Assembly (NCBI RefSeq): GCF_003226345.1
Contig: NZ_PDOF01000001.1
Coordinates: 1,550,001-1,614,000 of the forward strand
Direction of reading: 5' to 3'
Origin: Alteribacter lacisalsi
Lineage (GTDB): Bacteria > Bacillota > Bacilli > Bacillales > Salisediminibacteriaceae
Length of the DNA: 64,000 nt
The notes below the pieces were generated by a model. It was not told the DNA's origin. It worked only from the letters and a program-made list of their open reading frames with translations, and made no database searches. Within the stretch, counting starts at the first letter, position 1. Each line of letters begins with the position of its first letter. A program made the translations under genes and the position numbers. This document shows positions 26,765 to 35,512 of this stretch, piece by piece.

Positions 26765-27295
26765 TTATGAAAATACAATGGTGACAACTGTAATAGCAGC
26801 AGCGATGCCGATGACGTCGGCCAGAAGTCCAACTTTCAGAGCATCTCCCATCTTTTTAATGCCAACTGCGCCGAAATAAACCGTAAGCACGTAAAATGTT
26901 GTATCAGTACTTCCCTGCATCGTGGAGGCGAGTCTGCCGATAAAGGAATCGGGGCCGTGGGTGGCAATCAGGTCAGATGTCATCCCGAGAGCGCCAGTAC
27001 CTGACAGTGGACGAATCATTGCAAGAGGTACAATATCTGCCGGAACCCCTATCGCATGAAGTGCCGGCCGGATCAAATCGATAAAAAATTCCATCGCTCC
27101 CGATTCCCTGAAAACGCTGATGGCAACGAGCATACCCACAAGGTAGGGGATAATGGCAAACGACATACCAACTCCTTCTTTCGCCCCTTCCACAAAAGCT
27201 TCATAGGCAGGGACTTTTCTGATTGTCGCCACAATCAGAATGAAGGCAATCAGACATGGAATGATCCAGAGTGAGAGATAAGTAACAACGGCCAC
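26765..27295 (-). CDS. spmB: Spore maturation protein SpmB
   Basis: The GTG at 27295 follows GGAAGGGGGTGAG and gives 176 residues, the usual SpmB length; the longer upstream frame overlaps spmA. The membrane protein (AEAFVEG-like segment YEAFVEGAKEGV, GPDSFIGRLAS, GSTDTTFYVL) is needed with SpmA for proper spore core dehydration in B. subtilis. Confidence 0.93.
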   Translation of the reverse strand: MAVVTYLSLWIIPCLIAFILIVATIRKVPAYEAFVEGAKEGVGMSFAIIPYLVGMLVAISVFRESGAMEFFIDLIRPALHAIGVPADIVPLAMIRPLSGTGALGMTSDLIATHGPDSFIGRLASTMQGSTDTTFYVLTVYFGAVGIKKMGDALKVGLLADVIGIAAAITVVTIVFS

Positions 27296-27299
27296 CCGC

Positions 27300-27893
27300 T
27301 CACCCCCTTCCTTTCCGCACTCTCCGGTAATAGAAGTACCGGTCGATGAGAATCGCTCCTGCAGTGGAACATGCCGTCGCCACAATCGTGGTCCCGACAA
27401 TTTCAGTTGGAGAGACAGAACCATATTGAAGACGCAGTGAGATCACCGTTGTGGGTATGAGAGTGATGCTTGCTGTGTTGATAGCAAGAAGCGTAATCAT
27501 GGATCGGCTCGCTTCGTCCCTGTTCCCATTGAGTTTTTTTAATTCCTCCATTGCTTTTATCCCCATTGGCGTCGCTGCATTTCCGAGCCCGAACATATTC
27601 GCACTCATGTTGGATAAAATGTAGCCCATTGCCGGGGATTCTTTCGGAACGTCGGGAAAAAGCCGTCTTACAAACGGTCCGAGCAGCCTGCTAAGTCCAC
27701 GCAGAATCCCGCCTTTTTCCGCAATTTTCATCAGACCAAGCCAGAACACGAGTACACTGATCAGTCCAATACATATGGTGACTGCTTCACGCGCACCTTC
27801 AAAGACGGCTTTGTTCACCTGATCCATCGTCCCGTTCACTGCTGCAAACGCGATACCGATGACAAACAGGATCACCCAGATCAGGTTAACCAC
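27300..27893 (-). CDS. spmA: Spore maturation protein SpmA
   Basis: The 197-residue polytopic membrane protein carries the SpmA/nucleoside-recognition features LSNMSANMFGLGNAATPMG and LLAINTASITLIPTTV. Its GTG start overlaps the dacB stop by 8 bp, a sign of translational coupling. It acts with SpmB and DacB in core dehydration and cortex structure. Confidence 0.94.
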   Translation of the reverse strand: MVNLIWVILFVIGIAFAAVNGTMDQVNKAVFEGAREAVTICIGLISVLVFWLGLMKIAEKGGILRGLSRLLGPFVRRLFPDVPKESPAMGYILSNMSANMFGLGNAATPMGIKAMEELKKLNGNRDEASRSMITLLAINTASITLIPTTVISLRLQYGSVSPTEIVGTTIVATACSTAGAILIDRYFYYRRVRKGRG

Positions 27894-29040
27894 TTGTTTT
27901 CACGCCGGTTGCCGTAAAAAACAAGTTCCATATCTTCTGCCAGAACGATCGTTTTACTTTTACATCAGTCTCATAGGAGAGGGGAACAGCTCCAATTTTT
28001 TCACCGTCCAGGTACAACTGCACAGAACCGATCGGGTTCGGGTAGCCTTCTTCTGCCCAGCGGTTATCTTCAGGCGGTTCAATCAGGGTGAGTTTCAGCT
28101 CGATCAGCTGTTTCTCGTCTTCTGTAAGGGGATATTCGAAACTGTAGTCCGCGTACACTTTTCCTTTGTAAAAAGGATCGTTAATATCTTTAACTTTCCC
28201 TTCTTTTACAAGTTCTGTAAGCGTCAGATTGTTAAAGGCCCAGTTGAACATATTCATATGGTCATTCCAGTCACTCCCGGCGTTGAGGGTAACCGCTGCC
28301 AGAGCAAGACCATCTTTTTCTGCTGTGGAGACAAGCGTCCTCTTCGCTCTTTTTGTATATCCTGTTTTCCCTCCTGTGGAATACGGATAAAGCTGAGTCA
28401 GCAGACGGTTTTTATTGTTGAATACACGATAACCGTTTTCCCGTTCGGAAGCTCTGTAGCTTTTTGTAGCCGACACTTCCCTGAAAGTTTCGTTTTTCAT
28501 GGCATAGCGGGTAAGGACAGCCATATCGTAGGCGGTGGAATAATGCTCCTCATGATCATCAAGTCCGTGGGGGTTGCTGAACACCGTTCTGCTCATCCCG
28601 ATTTCATCCGCCTTTTCATTCATCATGTAGACAAAGCCTTCAAGACTCCCCCCCACATGTTCGGCAATCGCCACTGCAGCATCATTGCCGGATCGAAGCA
28701 TCAGACCATATACAAGATCTCTCAATGGCAGTTTTTCCCCTGCGTACAGATAAAGGGATGATCCTTCCGTACCTTCCGCCCGGGAAGTGACGGTTACGAG
28801 CTCATCGAGATCTGCCTCTTCAATGGCCAGGATGGCGGTCATGATTTTAGTAATGCTTGCGATTCTCATCTGTGTATGGGCTTCTTTATCATATAAGATC
28901 CTGCCGCTTTCCAGCTCCACCAGGACCGCCCCCTCGGCTGATGTTCCTCCTGGATACCCGTCAGCCTGAGCGGATTGCGGCTGTCCTGACATACTCCAGG
29001 CAAAAATAAGGATCAGAATTGCAGTCAGATTTCGTTTCAT
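27886..29040 (-). CDS. dacB: Sporulation-specific D-alanyl-D-alanine carboxypeptidase (PBP5*)
   Basis: The 384-residue protein has a signal peptide (about 1-27) and the serine-peptidase motifs SITK (SxxK), SGN and KTG in GGKTGYTKRA. In sporulation it trims cortex peptide side chains in the mother cell. Here the upstream ypuI neighbour of B. subtilis has been moved 5.3 kb away by the second spoVA region. Confidence 0.93.
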   Translation of the reverse strand: MKRNLTAILILIFAWSMSGQPQSAQADGYPGGTSAEGAVLVELESGRILYDKEAHTQMRIASITKIMTAILAIEEADLDELVTVTSRAEGTEGSSLYLYAGEKLPLRDLVYGLMLRSGNDAAVAIAEHVGGSLEGFVYMMNEKADEIGMSRTVFSNPHGLDDHEEHYSTAYDMAVLTRYAMKNETFREVSATKSYRASERENGYRVFNNKNRLLTQLYPYSTGGKTGYTKRAKRTLVSTAEKDGLALAAVTLNAGSDWNDHMNMFNWAFNNLTLTELVKEGKVKDINDPFYKGKVYADYSFEYPLTEDEKQLIELKLTLIEPPEDNRWAEEGYPNPIGSVQLYLDGEKIGAVPLSYETDVKVKRSFWQKIWNLFFTATGVKTSG

Positions 29041-29166
29041 CGCGAGTCCCCCGGTCCATCCATAGTTTGTACAAGTCTATGCATGTACTTAAGAGTTATG
29101 CTTGAGCCGATGCATAATCCAGTTCTGACGGTGGAAAATATAGTAAAACCCGAAAGGTGTGAGAAG

Positions 29167-29886
29167 GTGGCTGTTCTTCAGGACCTTGGTCTCGTTATAT
29201 TCAGAATCAGCACGATCCTCCCTCTCCTTCTGGCAGTTACACTGTTCATGGGTAAACGTTCGATCGGTGCACTGCCGGTGTTTGACTTTCTCGTAATCAT
29301 GACGCTCGCTTCTGTAACGGGTGCTGATATCGCAAATCCCGATATCCAGCACATCCATACAGTCGCTGCCATTATCGGCATCGCCCTCCTCCAGCGTTTT
29401 TCTGCAGGGATGATGATGCGGAGCAGACGATTTGGAAGGCTCGTGACCTTTGAACCCACCATCGTCGTTCATAATGGGAAATTTCTTGCAGGTAACCTCA
29501 GAAAAGTCCGATACACCGTTGATAACGTGCTCCAGATGCTCAGGGAGAAAAACATTTTCGACGTCACTGATGTGGATCTCGCCATTATTGAGGGAAACGG
29601 CAGCCTCACCGTTCATCCACGCTCTGACAAGACTCCAGTTACTGCTGAAGACCTGGACATTAAGAAAAAAAGCGAAGGGATTGCCTATCCGGTTATTTTA
29701 GAAGGCAGGGTGTATACAGATGTACTAACGGACCTGGGACTCGATTACAGCTGGCTTGTCCGTGAGCTGGGACGAAATGGTATCCCAAGTACAAGTGAGG
29801 TATTCTATGCAGGGATTACCCGCGATAAAAAACTTCATTACTCCAAAGTAAGAGAAAGAAAAGAAGGTCCTCCGTTTTATCTTTAA
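29167..29886 (+). CDS. DUF421 (YetF-type) membrane protein
   Basis: The GTG at 29167 follows AAAGGTGTGAG, giving 239 residues; the upstream ATG at 29083 lacks a ribosome site and adds a polar stretch. Three membrane helices (about 8-28, 38-53 and 63-82) precede the two soluble YetF-type subdomains (TVDNVLQMLREKNIFDVTDV and GRVYTDVLTDLG). The function of the family is unclear; members are inner-membrane proteins of spores or cells. It converges on the DUF421-DUF1657 gene, overlapping it by 4 bp. Confidence 0.85.
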   Translation: MAVLQDLGLVIFRISTILPLLLAVTLFMGKRSIGALPVFDFLVIMTLASVTGADIANPDIQHIHTVAAIIGIALLQRFSAGMMMRSRRFGRLVTFEPTIVVHNGKFLAGNLRKVRYTVDNVLQMLREKNIFDVTDVDLAIIEGNGSLTVHPRSDKTPVTAEDLDIKKKSEGIAYPVILEGRVYTDVLTDLGLDYSWLVRELGRNGIPSTSEVFYAGITRDKKLHYSKVRERKEGPPFYL

Positions 29887-30761
29887 ACGGAAGGACCTTC
29901 TTTTTCAGCCAGATATAATTTTAGTTTATCCTTAAGTTCCTCAAGTTCCACCGCACAAAGTTCGTACATCTGTCTTGCGGAACGATTATCTGTATGCCGG
30001 GCAAATGATTTCAGATCGGCTTCTGCGTTTCTCAGGGCATTCCACAGCTCCGCTTTTTCGTTAGGTTTCTTCTGTTTCAACTGATCATCAAAAGTATCAA
30101 TATACAACTGGCCGTCTCTGTCCGCCTGGGCCAGAAACACATTATCCATTGTCAGGTTCATAGCTTCTACTTTCTGTTCAATCCACCTTTGTGTCAGCCC
30201 GATTCGGTTAAGTGATTCATGCTGAATTTTCCCATCCCGCACAATCGTTTCCGTTTCCTTAACGGGGAGGACATTTAAATGAAGATCACGAGCGGTTACT
30301 GGTCTGAGGCTGCTTTTTAGCAGAACGTCAATTTCCCCGGTATCTTCGAGCATGGCAAACTCTACATCCTGAACGCTGAAAACACCTTTCCTTCTGAGCC
30401 CGGCTTCCAGTTCATCACTTGAAAGACGCTGTTTCTTCATTGCCTCTTCAAGGATTTTCCCGTTCTTAATGACGGGAACCGGTACTGCCTGCATCCAAGT
30501 CCTGAAACTCTGGCTTTTCAATTTAAGGATCTGAACCCCATACAAAGTCAGCGCAGCAATAAAAAAGCCGAGGAGGGGGTAAACAATTGGCACTGTGAGC
30601 ATAATGGTTCCTGCCCCCAGCATGGCAGCAAAGAAAGCCATGATCAGAATTTCCGTTTGTGTCATATGCTGAAGATTTTTTCTGACGAGGAGCCTGGCAG
30701 ACGCGAGAATAAGTACAACTGCGCTTACGGTTCTTATCGTTACATCAAGCCATCCCGGCAT
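29883..30761 (-). CDS. DUF421-DUF1657 fusion protein (2Duf type) of the second spoVA operon
   Basis: The start at 30761 has AGGAG at proper spacing. Residues 10-80 hold three membrane helices, 90-225 the YetF-type soluble region, and 235-285 a helical domain resembling DUF1657 (WNALRNAEADLKSFARHT). This fusion is the last gene of spoVA2mob operons, where the product is an inner-membrane spore protein linked with wet-heat resistance. It follows a free-standing DUF1657 gene by 20 bp, matching that order. Confidence 0.86.
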   Translation of the reverse strand: MPGWLDVTIRTVSAVVLILASARLLVRKNLQHMTQTEILIMAFFAAMLGAGTIMLTVPIVYPLLGFFIAALTLYGVQILKLKSQSFRTWMQAVPVPVIKNGKILEEAMKKQRLSSDELEAGLRRKGVFSVQDVEFAMLEDTGEIDVLLKSSLRPVTARDLHLNVLPVKETETIVRDGKIQHESLNRIGLTQRWIEQKVEAMNLTMDNVFLAQADRDGQLYIDTFDDQLKQKKPNEKAELWNALRNAEADLKSFARHTDNRSARQMYELCAVELEELKDKLKLYLAEKEGPSV

Positions 30762-30781
30762 AAGGTTCATCTCCTGTCTTT

Positions 30782-30985
30782 TCAGTTAGTCAGGGGCGGA
30801 GGCTCGGTTTCAAGTTCATGAAGCCTGCCTTCCAGACGTCCTGCTACCGTCCGTACTTTTAAACACGCCTGCCTGTAAACGTCATGAGCCTCTTCATCCG
30901 TCGTCTGCATCTGCAGATCGGCCAGTCCTGCTTCAAGTCTGTGCAGGGTGGCCAGGCAGCCTCTTACGTGGTCCGTGTCCTTCAT
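30782..30985 (-). CDS. Small DUF1657 protein
   Basis: The 67-residue helical protein (HVRGCLATLHRLEAGLADLQ, then TTDEEAHDVYRQAC) matches the DUF1657 pattern seen at the end of the neighbouring fusion protein. Such proteins recur in spoVA2mob operons; their role is unknown. It is separated from spoVAEb by a 109-bp gap that holds a dispersed repeat. Confidence 0.78.
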   Translation of the reverse strand: MKDTDHVRGCLATLHRLEAGLADLQMQTTDEEAHDVYRQACLKVRTVAGRLEGRLHELETEPPPLTN

Positions 30986-31007
30986 ATTATCACCGTCTTT
31001 TCTTTAT

Positions 31008-31078
31008 GCTCTTTTCGTAAAGATTGTCGTAATATTACGCTGCAGGCGGATGCTTTCCACGGGTAAAATGTTGTTTTA
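31008..31078. repeat. Dispersed repeat fragment inside the second spoVA operon (family B)
   Basis: CGTAAAGATTGTCGTAATATT and GCTGCAGGCGGATGCTTTCC match the copies at 41515 and 54869. It is the only sizeable break in the operon. Confidence 0.65.
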
Positions 31079-31094
31079 TTTACAGGTCCGCGCC

Positions 31095-31448
31095 CTACCC
31101 TTTAGGCCTGAAAATCAGGGCAGCAAGGAAGGAGAAAACGATAGCTGATGAAATACCGGCACTTGTCACTTCAAAGATACCGGTCACAATCCCCACAATG
31201 CCATGCTGATTCGCTTCTGCAACGGCTCCATGAACGAGCGCGTTTCCAAAGCTCGTAATAGGCACTGTTGCACCTGCCCCGGCAAAATCAATCAGCGGTT
31301 CGTATAGACCCAAGCCGTCAAGTACAGCTCCTGCCACAACCAGGGCACTCATGGTGTGGGCCGGGGTCAGCTTGGCTACATCCATAAGTAGCTGACCGAT
31401 CACACAGATCAGTCCTCCTACAATAAAGGCCCAGACAAACGTCATCAT
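31095..31448 (-). CDS. Second-copy stage V sporulation protein AEb
   Basis: The ATG at 31448 overlaps the spoVAD stop (ATGA) and follows GGAGGTGGGG. The 117-residue membrane protein begins [20 protein letters not shown] and ends [11 protein letters not shown], close to the canonical SpoVAEb at 46231 ([22 protein letters not shown]). SpoVAEb is part of the inner-membrane channel for dipicolinic acid. A longer frame to 31622 runs inside spoVAD and is not used. Confidence 0.93.
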   Translation of the reverse strand: MMTFVWAFIVGGLICVIGQLLMDVAKLTPAHTMSALVVAGAVLDGLGLYEPLIDFAGAGATVPITSFGNALVHGAVAEANQHGIVGIVTGIFEVTSAGISSAIVFSFLAALIFRPKG

Positions 31449-32461
31449 TGTTCCCCACCTCCTGATTCTATAGCCACCGCATGAGCAATGCATGGAATCG
31501 ATTCTTTCTGCTGAAAAGTAAGTGGAGAAAGAAGGGCACCGGTAGCTACCACAAGAATCCGGCTGAGTTCGCCTTTTTTGATTCTGCCCAGCAGGTGGCT
31601 GTAAAGAACTGAAGCCGAACATCCTGCTCCGCTCGCTCCCGCAAAAACAGGCTGATCGTCTTTATAAATCATCAGGCCGCAGTCTTTAAAACGTTCAGGA
31701 TCCACCGGTGTCCCCTTTTCCTTTAAAAGATCCAAGGCGATGGAACGTCCGATTTTCCCGAGGTCCCCTGTTACAATCAGATCATAATAATCCATTCCGA
31801 CTCCTCTGTCCTGCAGGTGGCCTGTGATCGTATCAACCGCCGCCGGCGCCATAGCAGCCCCCATGTTGTAAGGGTCAGAGAGACCCATATCGATGACTTT
31901 GCCGATCGTGGCAGATGTTACAACAGGACCAGTGCCGCTCTCGGCAAGAAGGCCGAACCCAGCCCCTGTAACCGTCCATTGTGATGTTGGCGGTTTCTGA
32001 GCCCCGTATTCTGTTGGATATCGAAACGTTTTCTCCACTACGGCATTGTGGCTGACTGCCCCGGATAACACCAGTTTCGCTCCGCCGGCATTCATAACGA
32101 ATGCTGCCAGGGCAAGACCTTCCATAGAGGTAGAGCATGCCCCGAATAGTCCAAAGTAGGGGATGCAGAGTGTTCGGCAGGCAAATGAGGTTGAGGTAAT
32201 CTGGTTGGACAAATCACCGGCAAAAATAAACTGAACGTCATCGGGCTTTTTCCCTGCCTTATCAAGAGCCTTAAGGGCAGCATCCTCAAACAGTTTTTTC
32301 TGTGCTTTTTCATAACTGTCCTGGCTGCACCACATGTCTTCATGAATAATGTCATAATCATCAGCAAGCTGACCGTCTCCTTCAAAAGGACCTACCGCAG
32401 TACCCGAGGAGATGATCACAGGTCTTTTGTGAAATGTCCATGTGCGCTGTCCTAAAAGCAT
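31445..32461 (-). CDS. Second-copy stage V sporulation protein AD
   Basis: The start at 32461 ([14 protein letters not shown]) has AGGAGG 9 nt upstream. The 338-residue thiolase-fold protein has [19 protein letters not shown] and [17 protein letters not shown], which parallel the copy at 46585. SpoVAD binds dipicolinic acid at the cytoplasmic face of the spore inner membrane. The two copies in this window are clearly diverged, so this is an old paralogue or a transferred copy. Confidence 0.93.
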   Translation of the reverse strand: MLLGQRTWTFHKRPVIISSGTAVGPFEGDGQLADDYDIIHEDMWCSQDSYEKAQKKLFEDAALKALDKAGKKPDDVQFIFAGDLSNQITSTSFACRTLCIPYFGLFGACSTSMEGLALAAFVMNAGGAKLVLSGAVSHNAVVEKTFRYPTEYGAQKPPTSQWTVTGAGFGLLAESGTGPVVTSATIGKVIDMGLSDPYNMGAAMAPAAVDTITGHLQDRGVGMDYYDLIVTGDLGKIGRSIALDLLKEKGTPVDPERFKDCGLMIYKDDQPVFAGASGAGCSASVLYSHLLGRIKKGELSRILVVATGALLSPLTFQQKESIPCIAHAVAIESGGGEQ

Positions 32462-32466
32462 GCCTG

Positions 32467-32946
32467 TCATCCTCCTTCAAACCCGGTAATGGTAAGAATC
32501 AGTGCAATTATGAATGCTGCAAACGTTCCGAAGACGATAACGGAGCCGGCCAGTTTAAACATATTGCCCCCTACACCAAGGACGTAACCCTCCGTCCTGT
32601 GCTCTATGGCTGCCGAAGCCATACTGTTGGCAAACCCTGTAACGGGCACAGCTGTTCCTGCCCCTGCAATTTGAGCAAACCTGTCGTAAACACCCAGCCC
32701 GGTCAGCAGTACAGCAATAAAAATAAGAGTTGCAACGGTAGGATTCCCTGCCGTTTTTTCCGTAAAGTCGAACTGATACATGTAAAACAGCTGAATAGCC
32801 TGTCCGATCGTACAGATCAGCCCTCCAATGAGAAATGCCTTGATGCAATTGGCGATCACAGGCCGCTTAATTTCGTGCTTCTGGGCGGTTTCCTGGTACT
32901 TCCTCTGTTCAGGTGTAAGATTCTGCAGTTTTTTCTTCTTCCCCAC
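32467..32946 (-). CDS. Second-copy stage V sporulation protein AC
   Basis: A GTG at 32946 follows GGAGGAAGGTCA. The 159-residue protein has a basic N-terminus and four membrane helices, with GAGTAVPVTGFANSMASAAI and GVGGNMFKLAGSVIVFG matching the canonical SpoVAC (GVIVPITGFANSVTSSAM). SpoVAC is a mechanosensitive channel component for dipicolinic acid. It ends 5 nt before the spoVAD start. Confidence 0.93.
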   Translation of the reverse strand: MGKKKKLQNLTPEQRKYQETAQKHEIKRPVIANCIKAFLIGGLICTIGQAIQLFYMYQFDFTEKTAGNPTVATLIFIAVLLTGLGVYDRFAQIAGAGTAVPVTGFANSMASAAIEHRTEGYVLGVGGNMFKLAGSVIVFGTFAAFIIALILTITGFEGG

Positions 32947-32961
32947 TGACCTTCCTCCTTT

Positions 32962-33423
32962 CTAACCTCTCATATCGTCTTCGATTTTTTTAAGCCTCTT
33001 TTTTACTTCCTCTTTTTCTACACTGTTTTTGCCCAGTTCTGTTTCCAGCTTCTTCAGATCCGATGACAGTTTTTTATCCGTCGTTATGTGGATATTGTCT
33101 TCAGGGTATTTCTTTGAAGCGCGATCGTGGGCCCCTTTACGGATCCTATCGAGAAAGAATCGGTCAAACCCTTCAACGGTCAGTGCCATGTAAATATCAT
33201 TTTCCAGAGATGCACCGCGTACTTCTTTTACTTCCTTCATTTTGGCAAGGTCCCGTTTTACTGCATCTGCTTTTTTCTGGCTGATTTCACTCTTTGCCTC
33301 AAGATAAGTTACAGTTGCCTGGTTTTTTTCAGCAGCTTTTGTTTCTGCCTTTCCTCCGCACGCCGACAGGCAGATCAGGAGAACTAATGATAATAATAAA
33401 ATGACACTTTTTCTAGCATTCAC
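32962..33423 (-). CDS. YhcN/YlaJ-type sporulation lipoprotein
   Basis: The 153-residue precursor has a lipoprotein signal with lipobox LSAC (Cys22), then a YhcN/YlaJ-like domain (KADAVKRDLAKMKEVKEVRG, ALTVEGFDRFF) and a charged helical tail. It is the first gene of the operon, 15 bp before spoVAC, as in spoVA2mob operons, where a YhcN/YlaJ-type gene stands at this place. Known relatives sit in the spore inner membrane or its outer face. Confidence 0.83.
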   Translation of the reverse strand: MNARKSVILLLSLVLLICLSACGGKAETKAAEKNQATVTYLEAKSEISQKKADAVKRDLAKMKEVKEVRGASLENDIYMALTVEGFDRFFLDRIRKGAHDRASKKYPEDNIHITTDKKLSSDLKKLETELGKNSVEKEEVKKRLKKIEDDMRG

Positions 33424-33513
33424 AGTTGTCAGTCCCCTTTCTGGTCACTTTTATATTTTTTTTTGACGGGCGAAATATATGTATGCACGCTTTCATTCTC
33501 AGACGGGTTAACT

Positions 33514-33545
33514 TAGAAATGCACATGAACGTGATAAATTATGCA
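33514..33545 (-). promoter_or_regulatory. Possible sigma-G promoter of the second spoVA operon
   Basis: On the minus strand TGCATA fits the sigma-G -35 well. An 18-bp spacer leads to CATTTCTA, an imperfect form of CATNNTA. The site is 91 bp before the lipoprotein start. The -10 mismatch keeps confidence low. Confidence 0.35.
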
Positions 33546-33595
33546 CGACTGTTTATCCTAACCGTAAGACAAACTTCTGCGAGGCACACGAGAAA

Positions 33596-34309
33596 ATGAA
33601 TACGACATTCCCCTCCCTTACTGTTGAACTGCTTGCCGGTTTTTTTTGCCTGCTGATTCTGACTAAACTTCTCGGAAAAACACAGATAACCCAGCTCACC
33701 CCGTTTGACTTCATCTCTGCCCTTGTGCTTGGTGAGCTTGTGGGAAACGCGATCTATGATAAAGATACAGGACTTAATTATGTGCTTTATGCTATAGCTT
33801 TATGGGGGAGTCTCATTTACTTTATTGAGTACATCACGCAGAAATGGAAAAAAACGCGGGGGATCCTGGAAGGTAAGCCTTCTATCGTCATAAGGAGTGG
33901 AGTAATAGACAGAAATCAGCTCAGGAAAAACAAACTGGATCTTGATCAGCTCCAGCACCTGCTCCGGGACAAGGATGTTTTTTCAATGGAGGAGGTTGCC
34001 TACGCTATACTCGAACCGAACGGGACCGTAAATGTGTTAAAAAACTCTCCGTATCAGCCTTTATCAAAAAAGGATCTGCATCAGGTCAGCGAATCAGCCG
34101 TTCCTCTGCCGATTTCCATCATAAGTGACGGAGTATGGGTCGATGAAAATGTGAAACAGACGCCTTTTGATAAGCCGGTAATTGAAACGATTCTGCGCCA
34201 GAAAGGGATGACCCCAAAAGACATTCTTTTCGCCGAATATACACCTGACCAGCCACTTTATATTCAGTTAAATCATTACCCTTATGTAAAGAAAATCGAT
34301 CTTGGTTAA
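33596..34309 (+). CDS. DUF421 (YetF-type) membrane protein
   Basis: The 237-residue protein has three N-terminal helices (about 8-25, 35-52, 60-80) and the DUF421 soluble region (LDQLQHLLRDKDVFSMEEVAYAILEPNG). It is transcribed away from the second spoVA operon and shares its 172-bp upstream region. It is only distantly similar to the DUF421 protein at 29167, so the two flanking genes are not a recent duplication. Function is not known. Confidence 0.87.
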   Translation: MNTTFPSLTVELLAGFFCLLILTKLLGKTQITQLTPFDFISALVLGELVGNAIYDKDTGLNYVLYAIALWGSLIYFIEYITQKWKKTRGILEGKPSIVIRSGVIDRNQLRKNKLDLDQLQHLLRDKDVFSMEEVAYAILEPNGTVNVLKNSPYQPLSKKDLHQVSESAVPLPISIISDGVWVDENVKQTPFDKPVIETILRQKGMTPKDILFAEYTPDQPLYIQLNHYPYVKKIDLG

Positions 34310-34330
34310 GAAAACATAAGGCTTCGGACA

Positions 34331-34364
34331 CAAAAAAACATGCCGCATAAATACGGCACGTTTA
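34331..34364. terminator. Weak bidirectional terminator
   Basis: AAC-A-TGCCG and CGGCA-C-GTT pair around CATAAATA between two converging genes, with an A run before and T-rich sequence after. Confidence 0.5.
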
Positions 34365-34371
34365 TCAAGGA

Positions 34372-34854
34372 TTAACGGCTGTGAGCCCTGAAATCCCCGT
34401 AGTATTCAAGTTCCTCCCGCAATTGCTGTACCGGCTCTTCACATAGAGCCATCATCGTTTTCAGACGCGAAGGTACGGCAGTCCTGAAAGTAACAGCCCT
34501 TATTCCTGAGTAGGCGGCCCGGCTGTCCTCATACCATGTATCAAAACGAGGCTGAAAAAATTCCTCGACGCAGTGATGATAGACCCAGGCCATTCGCTTA
34601 CGGGCATGTTCTGCATTCAGTGTTTTCCTGGTAAGCAGCATTTTGCAGGCTTCTATCGCTTCGTCACTGTAGACGAGCAGACGCCTGAGCTGATCAAGGA
34701 CAAGGGAAAGCTCACTTCGGCGAACATCATCGCCGCATTCATCAACTAGCATTTGGAGAGTGACGCTGTTTAGAAATTCCCTTGTAATATCAGCAGACTT
34801 TGTGAGCTTTTCAACAGTAACAGAAAGCTCACCTCTGACAGAATCGGTTCCCAT
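34372..34854 (-). CDS. ypuI: YpuI-like DUF3907 protein
   Basis: The 160-residue soluble protein matches B. subtilis YpuI in the segments EEFFQPRFDTWYEDSRAAYSG and LREELEYYGDF. Function is unknown. The start follows CAAGGAGGTC. It is downstream of scpB as in B. subtilis, but the next gene there (dacB) is 5.3 kb away here. Confidence 0.82.
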   Translation of the reverse strand: MGTDSVRGELSVTVEKLTKSADITREFLNSVTLQMLVDECGDDVRRSELSLVLDQLRRLLVYSDEAIEACKMLLTRKTLNAEHARKRMAWVYHHCVEEFFQPRFDTWYEDSRAAYSGIRAVTFRTAVPSRLKTMMALCEEPVQQLREELEYYGDFRAHSR

Positions 34855-34910
34855 AAAGACCTCCTTGACCTGCTGGTACTATAGGGTATGAAGCCTGTAC
34901 GTAAAGAATG

Positions 34911-35501
34911 CTAGGATTGTTCATCAATTTGTTCCTGAAATCGTTCAAAAAATAAATCTGCTTCCCCTTCGGCATCTTCTTCGTCGGGATTTTCGGGAAG
35001 CGGAGGAAGTTCATTAATTGTTCGCAGTCCAAACTGTTCAAGGAATTCTCTGGTTGTCCCGTACAGGATCGCCCTCCCTGTACCTTCAGCCCGTCCGGCT
35101 TCTTTCACGAGCCTTTTTCCGGTAAGTGTCCGGATCGGCCGTTCAGATTTCACGCCGCGAATGTCCTCGATTTCCACTCTTGAAACCGGCTGTTTATAAG
35201 CAATGATTGCCAGTGTTTCAAGGGCTGCCTGAGATAGAGTTGCACTGGACGGGGACTGCACAAGCTTTTTGAAATATGGCGCGTGCTCCGCTTTCGTTGT
35301 AAGCTGAACAGAGTCACCGGCTTCAAGTATCTGAATCCCTCTGTCTTCACATTTGTAATCTTCTGCAAGTTCAGCAAGGCACCTCTTTACTGCAGTTATA
35401 TTCAGATCGAGCACATCCGCCAGCTGCTTTTTATCAATGCCTTCTTCTCCCGAAACAAACAAAATCCCTTCCATTACGGCTTTTATCTCTTCATTTTTCA
35501 C
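34911..35501 (-). CDS. scpB: Segregation and condensation protein B
   Basis: The 196-residue ScpB begins at a GTG after GAGGTGACG. It has two winged-helix domains and the conserved LETLAIIAYKQPVSRVEIEDIRGV segment family. ScpB binds ScpA and Smc to form the condensin that organises the chromosome. It follows scpA with an 11-bp gap. Confidence 0.94.
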   Translation of the reverse strand: MKNEEIKAVMEGILFVSGEEGIDKKQLADVLDLNITAVKRCLAELAEDYKCEDRGIQILEAGDSVQLTTKAEHAPYFKKLVQSPSSATLSQAALETLAIIAYKQPVSRVEIEDIRGVKSERPIRTLTGKRLVKEAGRAEGTGRAILYGTTREFLEQFGLRTINELPPLPENPDEEDAEGEADLFFERFQEQIDEQS

Positions 35502-35512
35502 CGTTCGTCACC

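Noticed and set aside
29041-34371. Search for a Tn1546-like transposon or insertion sequence around the second spoVA operon
   Set aside because: No transposase, resolvase or terminal inverted repeats were found; edges run directly into dacB and ypuI.
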